Source: Jaapia argillacea MUCL 33604
Taxonomy: Eukaryota; Basidiomycota; Agaricomycetes; Jaapiales; Jaapiaceae
Reading direction: 5' to 3'
DNA length: 64,000 nucleotides
Assembly (NCBI GenBank): GCA_000697665.1
Contig: KL197739.1
Span: 251,673-315,672, forward strand
Part shown: positions 10,613 through 22,115 of the stretch, piece by piece
Layout of the letters: every line of letters begins with the position of its first letter
Numbering within the stretch: position 1 is the first letter of the stretch
Position numbers and translations under genes: made by a program
The notes under the pieces: generated by a model
What the model was told of the DNA's origin: nothing
The model's database searches: none
Seen by the model: the letters and a program-made list of their open reading frames with translations, nothing else

Positions 10613-11490
10613 TCATCCCTCAGCCAGAAAAGCAAAGATCCATGTGCTCCATGTGGCCATGGTGTTCAGAGTCCTTGGCAACAGAGATGGCAGACTGGTT
10701 GTTGATGTAAAAGAGGGAGGGTTTGCCGAATGTGAAGCTGAAATCCATGAATAGGTTGCACAACCAGAGGATCTCTTGAGCAGCAGAGACAGCAGCAATG
10801 TACCCAGCTTTAGTGGTGGAAATGGCTACCATGAGTACCCATCTTGACAACATAGGCACTTGTAGAGTGGCCATTGTCTGAGCTCCCAGCATGGTCGGCA
10901 TTGGAGTACCTCTCAAATAGCAAAAGAGGTGTCAAACAGCCTTCCAGTGTTGCATCCCAGGGTTCTTGCTGAAGCAAGCCAATACTCCCACCGCATAGGC
11001 AATGCCTGGATGAGTGGCAACTGCAAGGTAAGCAAGGGCACCAACAGCATTAATGTAGGGAATGGAACACATGGGGTGGTGACGCTGTTGCAGTCACTTA
11101 TCTGGAAGTGGTTGAGTATGTTGATGGTGCATTGGCACTGGGAGAGGGAGAGGGTTCATTTGGAGCAGTCTCATTCAACCTGAACACCCAGAAGCCATGA
11201 AGTGGGTCCCAAGTTACAAAGCTTGAAGTGGGAGCTGAGTTCATCCTTGATGCACTGAATGTCTGCCTTGGACTGAGCTGCAATGGTCATGTCATCAACA
11301 AAGGCAGGAACAATGACCCTTGCATCTCCTTGCTTGAAACCCAGATGCTGTGCTCACAAACCAATTGCACAAATCCCATCTTCTCCACCAACACTGCCCT
11401 GCCTGCTTCAACCCATACAAAGACTTCAATAGCTTCCACACCCAATGCACACACCAACAGTTTCCAGTCACCACACATATCTCACCCTGG
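10613..11490 (-). mobile_element. Ty1/copia pol fossil (reverse transcriptase and RNase H part)
   Basis: The minus strand shows the typical copia RNase H tail (AAVSAAQEILWLCNLF, INNQSAISVAKDSEHHG) and, further right, reverse-transcriptase-like stretches (QLVCEHSIWV, CDLGP). It is a fragment of a Ty1/copia LTR retrotransposon polyprotein. It is clearly broken, with several breaks, and no LTRs can be assigned to it. It looks old. Confidence 0.75.
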
Positions 11491-11632
11491 TTGCTGTCTC
11501 ACTTTTCTATTCACTGTTCATTTTCATCACCAATTTCCTTTCCTCCTCATCTAAGGTGACTTTCCTCCATGCTCTCATTGCTGCTCTATTGAAGTAGCGA
11601 ACTGCTTTGGATGTACAATAGAGGTAAGGTTA

Positions 11633-11682
11633 TGTGAAGTGCTGGAATAATCTAGCACTCAGAAAACCTGAGTTGAGCTGTG
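11633..11682 (+). repeat. 233-bp dispersed repeat, 5' fragment
   Basis: It matches the first 50 bases of the reference copy (TGTGAAGTGCTGGAATAATC...GAGCTGTG). The rest is missing. Confidence 0.7.
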
Positions 11683-11859
11683 GGTAGATTATCAGTGGGT
11701 TCTTTGTGAGAGGGGAGAAGGAGATGAGTAGGACTACTTTTGTTTCAATTACAGTGCAGTCTTTGCAAAGGATAATATGAGTAGATTGCTTTCTCTATTC
11801 ATGACTACAAGGTAGAACGACTGGGGAAGTGGCTGAGCAAATGGCTGGGGGATTCACAT

Positions 11860-13110
11860 CTGGGAAAGATGGAGATTGATCCACTCCTTCTGAAGGTCAC
11901 CATCCTTAATTTTCATATACGGGTTGGCAGCCTTCACATTATTCTCAAATAAATCAAGCATTGCGATTTTTTTGAGATTTGGGAGGTGAGTTTCAAGTTT
12001 TTGAAGGCAAGTCGCTGCTGCTGTTCTTCGGGTAGGAGAGAGAGGTGTTGCAACTGCATTGTATTTGCATTGCAAAATGTGTCATTGAACTCCACAACTT
12101 CATCCTTCAATGCATAGAGGGCAAGGGGTCCAGTCGGAGCTCCATGCCTACGCCGAGTAGGAGCAGGGGTGGATGTGGGGGTGATAGAGGATGCAATAGC
12201 TGAATGTTTCCATTTGACACAAGACATGGTATTTGAGGGTATTTTCTGTGTTCAAGTTAGTAAGGAAAAGATGACTTGGGAGAGCAAGTGTACAGGTTGG
12301 GTGATTAGAGGTGTATCCTCCTTCTCATCTCCACTACTGTCATTGTCTGTAATATGTGCCCCTCCTACTGCAGAACCCTTGTCACTCTCCTCCCCACCAT
12401 CAGCACCTGGACCCTCAAGAACATCATTGGCAGCACTTTCAAGGCCGGGATGAAGACATTTGCCCCCTTTGCATTCAAGGGCATGAGGCTATACACACCA
12501 TAGAAGTGGGTCCAATCTTTGTTCAGAAAGGGTTTTGCATTGGGGTGTTTCTAACCAGAAAATCAGGAAGTAATTGGATAGAGAATAGAACAAAGTACAC
12601 ACCTCAACAAGCAGAAGTCTCATCAATGTTGGCTCTAAATGTATCATCCCAGGAGAAGCCTGACACATTCTTGAGGGCAATCACCATAAGATGTGTCTCC
12701 TTTTGCTTCAAGGCATCAGCAAAGACAGGCAAAAATAGATGTGAGATCAAAAATTCACAGTACCTTTGCCCACTTATTTTTGAATGCAGACAGGGTCTTC
12801 TTACCACCCTTTCAACAACACTTGTCAACCTCCTTGGAAGCTGCCTTCCAAGTATGTGATTTAAAGTTCATTCCGTCACCTGCTTTGGTGTGGTGACCCT
12901 TGAGGAAGTTGATAAGAGTGGTTTCATCGATGGAGGTCCAGGTAGTGCAAGTGCTCTCAGAAGAAGCTGCAGTATTTTTTCTTTGGAGTTCTGTTGCTTT
13001 TTGCTGGTGGTTTGGGAGGCCATTGAGAAGAACAAGCAAGCACAGGAACAACAAGCACACAATTGACAATGCTTGGTCATGTTGTGACAGGTCTTTGGTC
13101 ACACAAAACA
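11860..13110 (-). pseudogene. Second Myb/SANT-like gene of a Harbinger element (degraded)
   Basis: Reading leftwards from about 13080, the minus strand gives a Ser/Lys-rich start, then a Myb/SANT-like domain: TWTSIDETTLINFLKGHH, AGDGMNFKSHTWKAA (about 12960-12830), then F.WDD in the next piece (about 12690-12650). An acidic linker follows at about 12450-12320. The C-terminal part holds RRHGAPTGPLALYALKDEVV and a helical tail (about 12230-11870). The layout resembles the gene at 5982-7172 but the sequences are clearly different. An inverted-repeat end followed by TTA lies at its 5' side (13237-13251). Frame changes between the parts may be introns or damage, so I call it degraded. Confidence 0.6.
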
Positions 13111-13219
13111 GGTCCATTCAGATGTCTCACTGGTCTCATCCACACCAGCGCCACACACAGGAATCGGCCAATAATTTGATTCTGGATTATTGCTTCTTGG
13201 CTGTAGAATCTGGATTATA

Positions 13220-13251
13220 AACTGAGATTCTGGATGCCAAACAGGGCCTTA
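13220..13251 (-). mobile_element. Harbinger-type terminal repeat with TTA
   Basis: CTGAGATTCTGGATGCCAAA followed by CAGGGCC ends at 13248 and is followed by TTA, as expected for the 3-bp target site of PIF/Harbinger elements. An almost identical end is at 19312-19341. Confidence 0.6.
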
Positions 13252-13487
13252 GAAATGAATACAGAACCATAATTGGAAATTATGGATTCTGGAAGACCAT
13301 GATGTTGAAAAATACAATGAATGAAAGGCAAGTGAGTTCTGGTGCCATCATACTCTCATGGCAAGAAATAAAGTGAGCTGCTCAAGTTAGGTGATCATAG
13401 ACAACCCAAATAGAGTTGTAACCATGAGAAACAGGAAGTTTAACAATAAAACCCATGGAGATAGATTACCAAGGATGAGAAGGAATA

Positions 13488-13680
13488 TCAAGAAGCATAT
13501 GGTTTATGACAAGGCATCTTGATGCAAGCACATGTGTTGCAAGCTTCACCATAGTGCCAAACATAAGTTTGCATACTGGGCCAGGAGTAGTTGTCAGACA
13601 CAAGACCAAAGGTGCAATCATGACCTGGATGACCTGCAATCAAAGCATCATGACAAGAATGAAGAATGTCAGCATGTAAT
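13488..13680 (-). mobile_element. Ty3/gypsy integrase zinc-binding fragment (fossil)
   Basis: The minus strand shows the HHCC-type integrase head (LHSCHDALIAGHPG, SWPSMQTYVWHYGEACNTC). This is a fragment of a Ty3/gypsy polyprotein, broken and without its neighbours. The DNA between 13252 and 13488 probably belongs to the same fossil but is too worn to read. Confidence 0.7.
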
Positions 13681-13689
13681 GGTTTAGGA

Positions 13690-13767
13690 TGTTGGGAGCT
13701 GATTGACTGCAACCACATCTGTCACCACAAGGGGATTACCACAAGGGGATTGAACTCAGGACCTCCT
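13690..13767 (-). repeat. 233-bp dispersed repeat, reverse 3'-end fragment
   Basis: It begins TGTTGGGAGCTGATTGACTG, with a short internal duplication of the AAGGGGATT segment. It sits between the gypsy fossil and the next relic. Confidence 0.7.
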
Positions 13768-13769
13768 TC

Positions 13770-15060
13770 CTTGACCTCTTGAGTCTCCTCCACTGCCTCC
13801 TCCAATGCATCATTGGACTCACCAACCTCAAGGGCCAGCTGTGTTTTGTCATACCCTTCAGCAAAGATGGGATCATCACTACCAAGGGTCCCATCTGGGA
13901 AGAGCTGCCCTCCTGTGATGGACTTCAGCATGCCTCTTGCAAGCCTCCCCACAGGCTTCAGCTCAGCAGATAGAAGGGTAAAACCTGGGATGCTTGTGTA
14001 GCAGTTAATAATTGTTTGTAAGGATATTGATTGGGTGGTCATCATGGCTGCAACTGCCTGGTCACGAACTATGTGCAAATATCTTGCTGTCCCTGGCCTC
14101 AGATCCACCCACCGAAGGAGCAACACTTGCAGTGCAACTGTTCTACTCAATGAACTAAATGAGACAAACAATGTGATGGTCAATCAAATACCTACTGTTC
14201 AAGAACTCTGATTGAGGGATACAATGAGGACTGATATGCACTGATGTGGGTGCCAGACTTGTTGCTGCAATGACAGATCCAGCAGTGGCCTGTTTACTAC
14301 CTTTGGCTAATTCTGCCAAGTACATCACAATAAACACTCGTGTACAACTGGACAAAATTCAAGCAAACCCATACCTTTACTGTGGTCGAAGATTGAGCAT
14401 TGTTTGTGGTGGCTTTCTTCACTCCCAATCTGTTGACCTTTGCTGCAGTGACTTTTAGCACAACTGATGCAGTGACCTTCATTGGGAGCTGAATGACTGT
14501 GACCACATCTGTCCCCACAGGGGATTGAACTCAGGACCTTCTGGTACGGCTGGAGATTGGGGTTAGGATTGGTCCATGGTGGATGTGGCTTGGAACTGCA
14601 CAGTATTATGTAATTTTTGACTTGTTCTCTGCAGAGTTGGGCTTGTGTTCATCATCTCTGACACAGCTCAACTCAGGTTCTCTGAGTGCTAGATTACTCC
14701 AGCACTCCACAACCTTCAGGCCAGTGGTAGATCCTGCTGCTGTAATCTTCAGCTTCTTAACAGAGACAGCAGGTTCTGCTTGAACAGTGGCCACATCCAC
14801 CTGTGTAGAGTCATCCTCAGTCATTGTGAGATTGGCCTAATGATACATTAACTCACCTTCCTCTTCCAAGCTGTTGGATTGTGCTTAGGTGTAGGTGTTT
14901 GGGCAATGGTAGCCACTGCCCCCTTGACCTTCTTCGATGGGTTTGGCTTGACTGGGGCACTCATCAAGTGTTCAATGGACTATTGAGTGTTCCATCAGCT
15001 GAATTTTTCCTGCCTTCTGAACTACTTATGGCTTCTTTGGCTAGTGTTGACTCATGTAGG
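13770..15060 (-). pseudogene. Unrecognised multi-exon relic with an inserted repeat
   Basis: Minus-strand open frames at about 15040-14850, 14824-14715, 14480-14297, 14330-14190 and 14150-13770 look protein-like: Lys-rich linkers (PSKKVKGAV), then LLRWVDLRPGTARYL and a long stretch ending in an acidic region (EEAVEETQEVKEG). The 233-bp repeat lies inside at 14482-14712. I know no family that fits. It is likely a transposable-element gene or an old host gene with several breaks. Joining of the parts is not claimed. Confidence 0.35.
14482..14712 (-). repeat. 233-bp dispersed repeat, nearly complete reverse copy
   Basis: This is a reverse-orientation copy running from TTGGGAGCTGAATGACTG to CCAGCACTCCACA, so it spans nearly the whole unit. 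It splits the relic at 13770-15060, which shows the repeat moved after that gene was present. Confidence 0.8.
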
Positions 15061-15081
15061 GCTGGGTAACACAAAAGGAAG

Positions 15082-15188
15082 TGAAGCACTGGAATAATCT
15101 AGCACTCTGAAAACCTGAGTCAAGCTGTGTCAGAGATGAGGAACACAAGCCTGATTCTGCAGAGAACAAGTCAACAATTATATAATAC
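15082..15188 (+). repeat. 233-bp dispersed repeat, 5' half
   Basis: It matches the start of the reference (GTGAAGCACTGGAATAATC) through TCAACAATTATATAATACTC. A second, overlapping part of the unit follows at 15380-15550, so these are two insertions rather than one split copy. Confidence 0.75.
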
Positions 15189-15379
15189 TCCTGGTCATTT
15201 GGGGCACACTTGGACTTGAACAGTGAGCGCTACATGACTTGTCACAACTTCTCATAGCTTGCATTGTCTTAGTATACTGTGATGTTCTGTGAGGCGTACT
15301 AGAGCAAAGTAAGTAGACTGTATTAGCAACTGTTAGAAAACAACAAATCCAAGTGAAATCCGATGCCAAGTTAAGAAAA

Positions 15380-15550
15380 GGAACACAAGCCCAACTCTGC
15401 AGAGAACAAGTCAATGATTACATAATACTATGCAGTTCCAAGCCATGTCCACCATAGACCAATCCTAACCCCAATCTTCAACTATACCAGGATGTTCTGA
15501 ATTCAATTCTCTATGGGACAGATGTGGTCACAGTCAATCAGCTCCCAACA
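15380..15550 (+). repeat. 233-bp dispersed repeat, 3' two-thirds
   Basis: It matches the reference from GGAACACAAGCCCAACTCTG to CAGCTCCCAACA. The 190 bp before it hold nothing recognisable. Confidence 0.75.
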
Positions 15551-16059
15551 GAATCTCAGCAAGAAATGGAAGGAATGGGGAGGTGTAACAGCAAAGATGT
15601 CAGTGGTGAAGATATATATAGTAGTAGTGTAGGCAGGTAGATCTGTATATAATATTTCAAACATGAGCCTCAGCTCAGTAAACACAAGTTAAATGACAGC
15701 CAAAAAATAGGTCATATAGTCAACAAGTCAAGATTCCATAATGCATTGGTATATGATCCCTTTTGTTGACTAATAGTCAAGGAAAGTCCAGATGCAGTCA
15801 GTCAGAGCAGCAGTGAAAAACACAAGTTTCCCCTAATTTATTCACCAACTAGGCTGGGTGTTCCTCTCTGTACTTGTTGAATTAATCTACACTTGTCAAA
15901 TTAACCTATGCTTTTTCTCTATCTGCAATGCCAAAAACAGTGCCAAAGCTGCTGTGACAGAGACTCCACCTTCCAAAAATGGCAAGAAAAAGTCCCCACA
16001 GCCTTGTGTGACCTGGAAGTTCAAGGTGAAGTTTGCCCTTGTTGATTTTCTTGTTCAAG
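15551..16059. other. AT-rich spacer
   Basis: A plus-strand frame at 15858-16076 is open only because it lies opposite the decayed gypsy fragment. No gene is supported. Confidence 0.5.
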
Positions 16060-16480
16060 GGCAGCAAATCCTCTGAGAATGGTCTTCCTGATGACTTCAT
16101 AGGGGCCCAGATATCTGGGGTGGTGCTTTTGGTCCATCAACTTCTCTACTTAACTGTTTTGCTTTAGGACTAGCTCTCCAGGTTTGAATTCTTGTTTGGA
16201 GATCCACTGGCTGGATCTTTTCTCAAAGTTATGTATGCTTTAACTTCTTGTCTTTGTTCTATTGACTCTGCATGTCAATGCAAACTCCATCTGTGCATTT
16301 TCCAATGCACAGGTCACAAAATTCACCACCAGAATGCTCCTCTCAATTGCAACAACAAGAGTCTCACCTTCTCCTTGATGAGTTTGATTTCTATTAGAGA
16401 GAACCACTCTTCCATGCTCATCTTGGTATGCAAGTCCCTTCATGAGTACCTCATTGAGCTTTCTGCATGTATTTATCATA
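16060..16480 (-). mobile_element. Ty3/gypsy integrase C-terminal fragment (fossil)
   Basis: The minus strand shows the integrase tail typical of basidiomycete gypsy elements (KQEFKPGELVL, HHPRYLGPYEVIRKT). Upstream weaker similarity runs to about 16480. The fossil is broken in several places and has no LTRs that I can assign. Confidence 0.65.
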
Positions 16481-17954
16481 TGTCATTTTCCATTACTGGC
16501 AAAACATTGTATTCCACCTCCCATTGGTATTGGGGGTGTAGAACAAGGTGCAAACTGGGACAGTGGTGTTACTGGCCCTATCTGTGCATTCAGGGTTGAT
16601 GCTGCTCTGTTGCTAAGCCTAGGTAGGCACAATACTTTTGTGCTGTCCACATCAATTTTCAGAGCTCAACAGTACATTGCAGAATAGGCTGGGTCATCTA
16701 ACATTCATACCATTTCAAATTGAAATTTTGTATTGCCAGTAATGGACTCTAAACCTAACCCAACCCATCACCACCCCACCATGTATATCTAGGGTACTTC
16801 CCCTTGACGAACCTGCCATCCATACACTCCAGATACAGCCTCTGCTGGAGAAATCCTGGGTCAGCAACCCCTGCCACCTCAAATACAAAGTCACAGAGGT
16901 AATGGGCAAAGTATATCCTCTCCCCCTCTTCTCAATCCTCCACCTTGTGTATCAGGAAGCTACCACACAAACCCACCGTGGTACCAGGGCAATAGGCTAT
17001 CTTCACCCCCAAATTCTGGATCTTCAGAGCTGCCTTCCTGCACTCACAAGGAGATCATACCTAGATGTCAACCCTTTCTTGTCCAGATGGGGAAGGGCTA
17101 CACAGTTTGAGACAAGGGTCAGCCCAGTAAAAACTGAAGACCAGGATCCCAAAACCAGGATATACTCTGGGTGGTTTAACTTGAAATGTTTTTGGATGTG
17201 TGCCATAGCCATCTGGGCACATTTGTAGTGCCCTGGTTGGGTCACAGTGTATAAGAGCAGATGGCAACAACAGCAGATGGCAACAACAGAGGATCACCAG
17301 GTTTCTGTGGGGGCTTGAGAGATAAGGTTATATTCTAGCATCCATTGTACCAGAACCTTACCTCTCTTCCATGTTGGTGCCAACCTGGAGAAAAGTTAAC
17401 TGATCCTGGCTCAAACTCTGGGTTCTGAGCCCATTTGAAGAGGGACAGTTTATTCCTCCCAGTCCTTTCTGCTTGAGCATTGTGAAGGGCTGATTTTAAA
17501 TCCTTGGCTGGATTACTGAATTGTTCCTAAGTAAAAATTCAGCTCATTGTAGATAGCTCTGAGAAATCACTCACAACATGCCAAACAGAGAGTACTTTAC
17601 ATAAAATTCAGGTGAGGATCTCACTGTTCCTTCCAATGATTGCAGATGGATCTTTAATCTCTCCTAACTCAGCAGGGGGGAAGAAATCATTGGTTGAGGT
17701 TCCTGAAATACACTTGGCATAACTCACCAGATGCCAATTGACATGAACTGTTGGATGGGTAAAACCAGGCAGTTGGGATTATGAAAATTGGTTAGTCACG
17801 TGGATTGAGAATAGCAGCCATGATCGACCAAAATACCATGGTGGTAATTCTGCCTCTACTGTTTCCTGTCAATCATCACCCTTCTCCTCAAATCCTTCAG
17901 GCTGCTTCATGTAGACTTGCCAATGTCACATTGACCAGGTGGAAGGTGCACCAA
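16481..17954. other. Unassigned repeat-region DNA
   Basis: Short frames on both strands (for example 16715-16909 minus and 16902-17297 on both strands) have some protein-like stretches, but I recognise none. It may be worn transposable-element sequence. No RNA gene or intact coding region is seen. Confidence 0.4.
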
Positions 17955-18090
17955 TATATGGCTGAAGATTGGGGTTAGGATTGGTCCATGGTGGACATGG
18001 CTGGGAACTGCACAGTATTATGTAATTGTTGACTTGTTCTCTGCAGAGTTGGGCTTGTGTTCTTCATCTCTGACCACAGCTCAACTCAGG
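17955..18090 (-). repeat. 233-bp dispersed repeat, reverse partial copy
   Basis: It matches the middle and 5' part of the unit in reverse (from GGCTGAAGATTGGGG to CAGCTCAACTCAGG). It directly abuts the 3' end of the Harbinger transposase relic. Confidence 0.75.
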
Positions 18091-18091
18091 T

Positions 18092-19180
18092 GTGTAGTAC
18101 ATTGGTTTTGTAATGAATATATCTCTGACACATCATCTGAGCAGTCTGATCATACCTCTCACTTGCCCTGTTCCTTTCCCGTTGATTTGCTGGCCCATGA
18201 GCAAGTTTACCATAGTATCCTGGATCAGGATCTTCTGGATCAAACTGATTGAAATTGCAAATCTTGTTGGGATCGTGAATACAGATGAAGTTATGGATGG
18301 CAGCAAGGGCTGGGGGGATTCGAGCTTGAACTTCCATACTGCCATATGGAGGATGATTGAGTATGATAAATTGCTGCTTGAGAATTCCAAAAATTTGTTC
18401 AATGACATTTCAAGCCAAAGCATGTCGAAGGTTGTATAGTTCTTCTTTGTTTGCAGGTCTAAACAAAACAGACATTAGTACTCCAGTCTCAAATCAGGAA
18501 AGACCATACTGAACAGCCACTCGACCCCACCCTTGAAGGTGATAGCAGGCTCCCCAGTAAGGAACCATAAGAGCATCGCAAGCCCCAAACCTAGTGTCTG
18601 CAAGGTAGTACTTGCCCCATGGAACAGCCAAATCAAACAGATGCACATCATTGAAGATTGATGCATCTGCTGCTGAGCCATCCCAGCCATTTGTAAGGTG
18701 TTGAAATTTGCAATCAAAGGAGCAACATGTCAAGCAATTCTGGGTAAATGGTGGAGAGGAAAGTGTGACAAGGATCTGATGGAAGTACCTGCTCTCTTCA
18801 GTTCAGTCAATGCAGAAGGAAAGATTGATAAAAAACCACATACCGAGAGATTGTATCAATTGCATGCTGAAATTGCTCCCCAAGATGCTGTATCGACAAA
18901 CCAGTGACTGAGGCATAGAGAAATATTGCAAGTTGCTCTTTGAGGGAAATATGTTTTGAGGGGCCAAGGCCACAGTCAATCAGAGCTTCAATAAGAGCAC
19001 AAAAGATGTGGAGGCATGCACCAGGCTCAGTCTTGATATGGTTGGGATGACCATTCAACAGCTCTCGCACCCATGCTTCTCCAGTGAGAGCAGATGTGTG
19101 GTAATTCTGCTGGTCAAGGAGAGGCACTGTATAAGCAAGTGCAGCTGTTGATACAACATTGACAACAAGCACAGCAGCAG
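18092..19180 (-). pseudogene. PIF/Harbinger DDE transposase relic
   Basis: Reading leftwards, the N-terminal part (19172-18810) has HTSALTGEAWVRELLNGHP, the helix LKEQLAIFLYASVTGLSIQH and GEQFQHAIDTISRY. A middle part (18733-18500) has GWDGSAADASIFND, VPWGKYYLAD and PYWGACYHL, which contains the DDE core. The last part (18430-18090) has the E-containing helix region and ARIPPALAAIHNFICIHDPN. This is the DDE_4 endonuclease that cuts and moves Harbinger elements. The segments lie in different frames; some gaps may be introns (for example near 18450-18480), but the region between the first and second part is shortened. A terminal repeat lies at its 5' side (19327-19341). It is probably not functional. 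Confidence 0.75.
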
Positions 19181-19311
19181 CTCACTGTAGTACCTGCTGT
19201 TGTGGAGTGGACATACTTAGACATTGTGCAATGTGCAGGTAATATGAGTATGACATGGGAGTCCCTCAAGGTCTCAGGAGGTCCACGATTTTCAGCCACT
19301 CCATAGATAAT

Positions 19312-19341
19312 CTGAGATTCTAGATGCCAAACAGGGCCTAA
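19312..19341 (-). mobile_element. Harbinger-type terminal repeat with TAA
   Basis: CTGAGATTCTAGATGCCAAA and CAGGGCC end at 19338 and are followed by TAA, a TWA-type target site. It is the near twin of the end at 13220-13251 and stands about 150 bp before the start of the transposase relic. Confidence 0.6.
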
Positions 19342-19384
19342 TTTCTGGACTGCTCTCACATCCCACCTCCAAATCAACATGTGA

Positions 19385-20960
19385 ATGTCAACTGCACATC
19401 ATCCTCAGACTGATGGTCTGATGGAGCAAATGAATCAGATGTTGGAGGCTTGCTTATGTGCATATTGTTCTTACCAACAGGATGATTGGGTTGATTACCT
19501 CCCAGTTACTGAATTCACATTCAACAATCTCAAGAACTCCTCAACCCATCAAACTCCCTTCTTTGCCAATCTGGGTTACCATCCTTCCTTTGAACCCCAG
19601 ATTACTGGGTGGTCAACAGTCCCTGTGGCTGAGGACTTGGCTTGTCAGCTCAACCAAATCCACACCAAAATCAAGGCCAAAATTCAGCATGCACAAACTC
19701 TCCAGTCTCAGTACTATAACCAAAAAGTTTTGCCAGCACCTAAGTTCCAACCAGATCAGCTCATTTGGCCCCTTTGACAAAACATCAAAACCACTTGTCC
19801 CTCACTTAAACTCAACCATTGCTGTCTCAGTCCATACCCCATTATTTGCAAAATCAGCTCTTCCACTTATCATCTTAAACTCTCTTCCTATCTTTCTCAA
19901 CTTTACCCTGTTTTTCATGTTTCCCTTCTCAAACTTTATCCTGAACCTTCTGAATTTCATCCCCACTCTCCACTAGAACCTTTCCAACTCACCAATGATG
20001 ACACTAATCAGATTCATTCTACTCTCAATTGTAGGAAAGTTGGTCATTGCTACAAGTACTTTGTGTAATGGAAATCTCCACCAGAATCTAAAGACTCTTG
20101 GATCCCTCTCTCTGACATCCCATACACCTACAATGAAATTATCAATCACTTCCACTGTCATCACCCTTACACCCCACGCCCACATCTAATTACTTTGAAT
20201 CAATCTTTCTCTCTTTCTTCACACTCCCCTGCTGTTAATAGTCCTTCCTCTTCTTCTTCTGCACAGATGCCCTCCACTCCTGCCATGCCCTCCGAGATCT
20301 CCACTGCCATGCCCTCCAAGACCTCTGCTGCTGTCTCTCCTGCTACATTGCACCCTGCCTCTGCTCCTGCCATATGTCAGAGGTCGAGATCTGAGTAGGT
20401 GCCTCCTCCTCAGACTGTGACTTCCTTCAGTTGTGTGTTGACTCTGGCCATTAGGCTTGATCTGCCTGGTTGCTCCCCTCACAAGCATTATAAAAAACAC
20501 TAAACCCCTTACCTCTTGTCTGTCCTAGAAGGGGGATGATGTAAGGGTTATGGTGTTTCATAGTCTTCATGGTCACATTCTTGGACAGTCTTTGCATATC
20601 CCTAGTTCTCTTGTTGTGCAACCAAGTATATATCTGGCATCCTCAGCTTTGGATGAGTACAGTACCATTGTATATGCTTGTTAGATCTCTATGTGGCCTT
20701 GTTAATAGCCAGTCTCAACATTTGTACACTTTTCTCTTTGATGAATCAATGCCAGTAGTAGGCACTCTTACTCAGGATCTCACTGCCTATCTCTCTCTCA
20801 GTCTCTTTGGTCTTGGGCTCTACATTGCCCATTACTGGATGTCATCATCTCAATCCCATGTCAGAAAAATCTAGGAATGGTGATAAGTTCATTAAAATCC
20901 ATTGTCAGGCCCTGATAACCAGTTGTCAGGGAACACTATTTGCATCAGGAAGTTGCCAGG
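19385..20960 (+). mobile_element. Ty3/gypsy chromovirus 3' part (fossil)
   Basis: The plus strand shows the end of an integrase core (TAHHPQTDGLMEQMNQMLEA, YLPVTEFTFNNL), the integrase tail, and then a chromodomain-like part (about 20020-20160) typical of chromoviruses. A Ser/Pro-rich end follows. A polypurine tract (GAAGGGGGA, about 20528-20536) precedes a probable 3' LTR starting at 20537-20540; its right end is not certain. The upstream part of the element is absent. It is broken, with several breaks, but looks younger than the fragment at 16060-16480. Confidence 0.75.
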
Positions 20961-22115
20961 GTGCTTAATGATCTTATAAGGGCTTCATGAAAGGCCTTAG
21001 TTAGTAGGCACCATGGCGACTGGACATCTATGAAGGCCTTACAATCCCATTGCAACCAGTTATCAGGGGTTAACAGAGGGGCTTTCCTAATCAGGCATTT
21101 TAGAAATTTCCGGCACAGCATGTACCAAAATCGTAGCGGCAGCAAGCACCAGTCCCCGACTCCCTTGTGTTGTAAACCAACATTCAAAAGTAATCTGGAA
21201 TTGGCCTTGCGAAACTTTCAGGTTGCCTCATTTGCTGTCTTCTATGGCTCGACAAGTACATCGCATAGTTTAGATGACTCAAGGCTCTACAAAACAGTAG
21301 CAGGTAGCAGAACCAAATGAAAGGAAAACAGAGATGAAGGAGGGACCTACTATGTCTCTATGGGAATGTCTTGCCGAAAGAAGATGGTAAAGCTATACAG
21401 TTAATAATTCCCACGAGCAAGGGGTTTGGCTGTAGATCTACGAGCTAACGTGAGAGAACCCTCCTCCCTCTTCGGGGAGTCGGGGATCAGGCTCACCACT
21501 CAGCACATCTCACATTCGTAGTTTGGGAAGATTCGGCTCAAGCAGAAATCAAATGTTGGACATGTACCCATTCATATGGCTTCCCCAATGCCTACTGGAT
21601 CTCGCCCCGTGAGTCACATCAGTCGATAGCTCCCTACAGCTTTACATCTACGAGCTTCCTTCACAATAATAGTGTGTGTGATGAGTACCTAGCAGCATAG
21701 ATGAAAACAGCTGAGATCCCGTGTTGCGACCGACTGGCCAGATCAGATGTCTGTCTGAGAAGGGTGAAATCGCCGGGAACGTTCCAACGCTCGTAGACCG
21801 CTAGGCGGGTAGAGGAGGAATGGCCAGAGATCCGGGGCGGAGTGGAGGACCGAGTGGAGGAGGAAGGCCTGGGGAGGAGGACCGAGAAGATGAACTTGGG
21901 CTGGGGAATCGATGATGGGGGGCTGACAGAAAAGGAAGGCACGTGACTGGATTGGATGAGGTCATGGTTGGATTGAGTTCTGGTCGGCGTCTGTACAAAA
22001 TGTAGAACATTCAAAGTCAACGGGCCAACCATCGTTGTCTCCAGTCCCCATCTCCTCCGATTCTTTTTTTCCCTGCCAGCTCCTCAGCCTTCATCTCGGG
22101 CTCTGATTTTCCACA
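20961..22115. other. Boundary between repeat block and gene island; GSY1 5' region
   Basis: From about 21.3 kb the composition shifts from AT-rich to balanced. No gene is supported. A minus-strand frame at 21661-22032 is a Pro/Ser-rich by-product of pyrimidine tracts in the GSY1 promoter and leader. Confidence 0.5.

Noticed and set aside
21661-22032. Minus-strand frame of 123 codons upstream of GSY1
   Set aside because: It is Pro/Ser-rich because it lies opposite pyrimidine tracts of the GSY1 leader, and it matches nothing.
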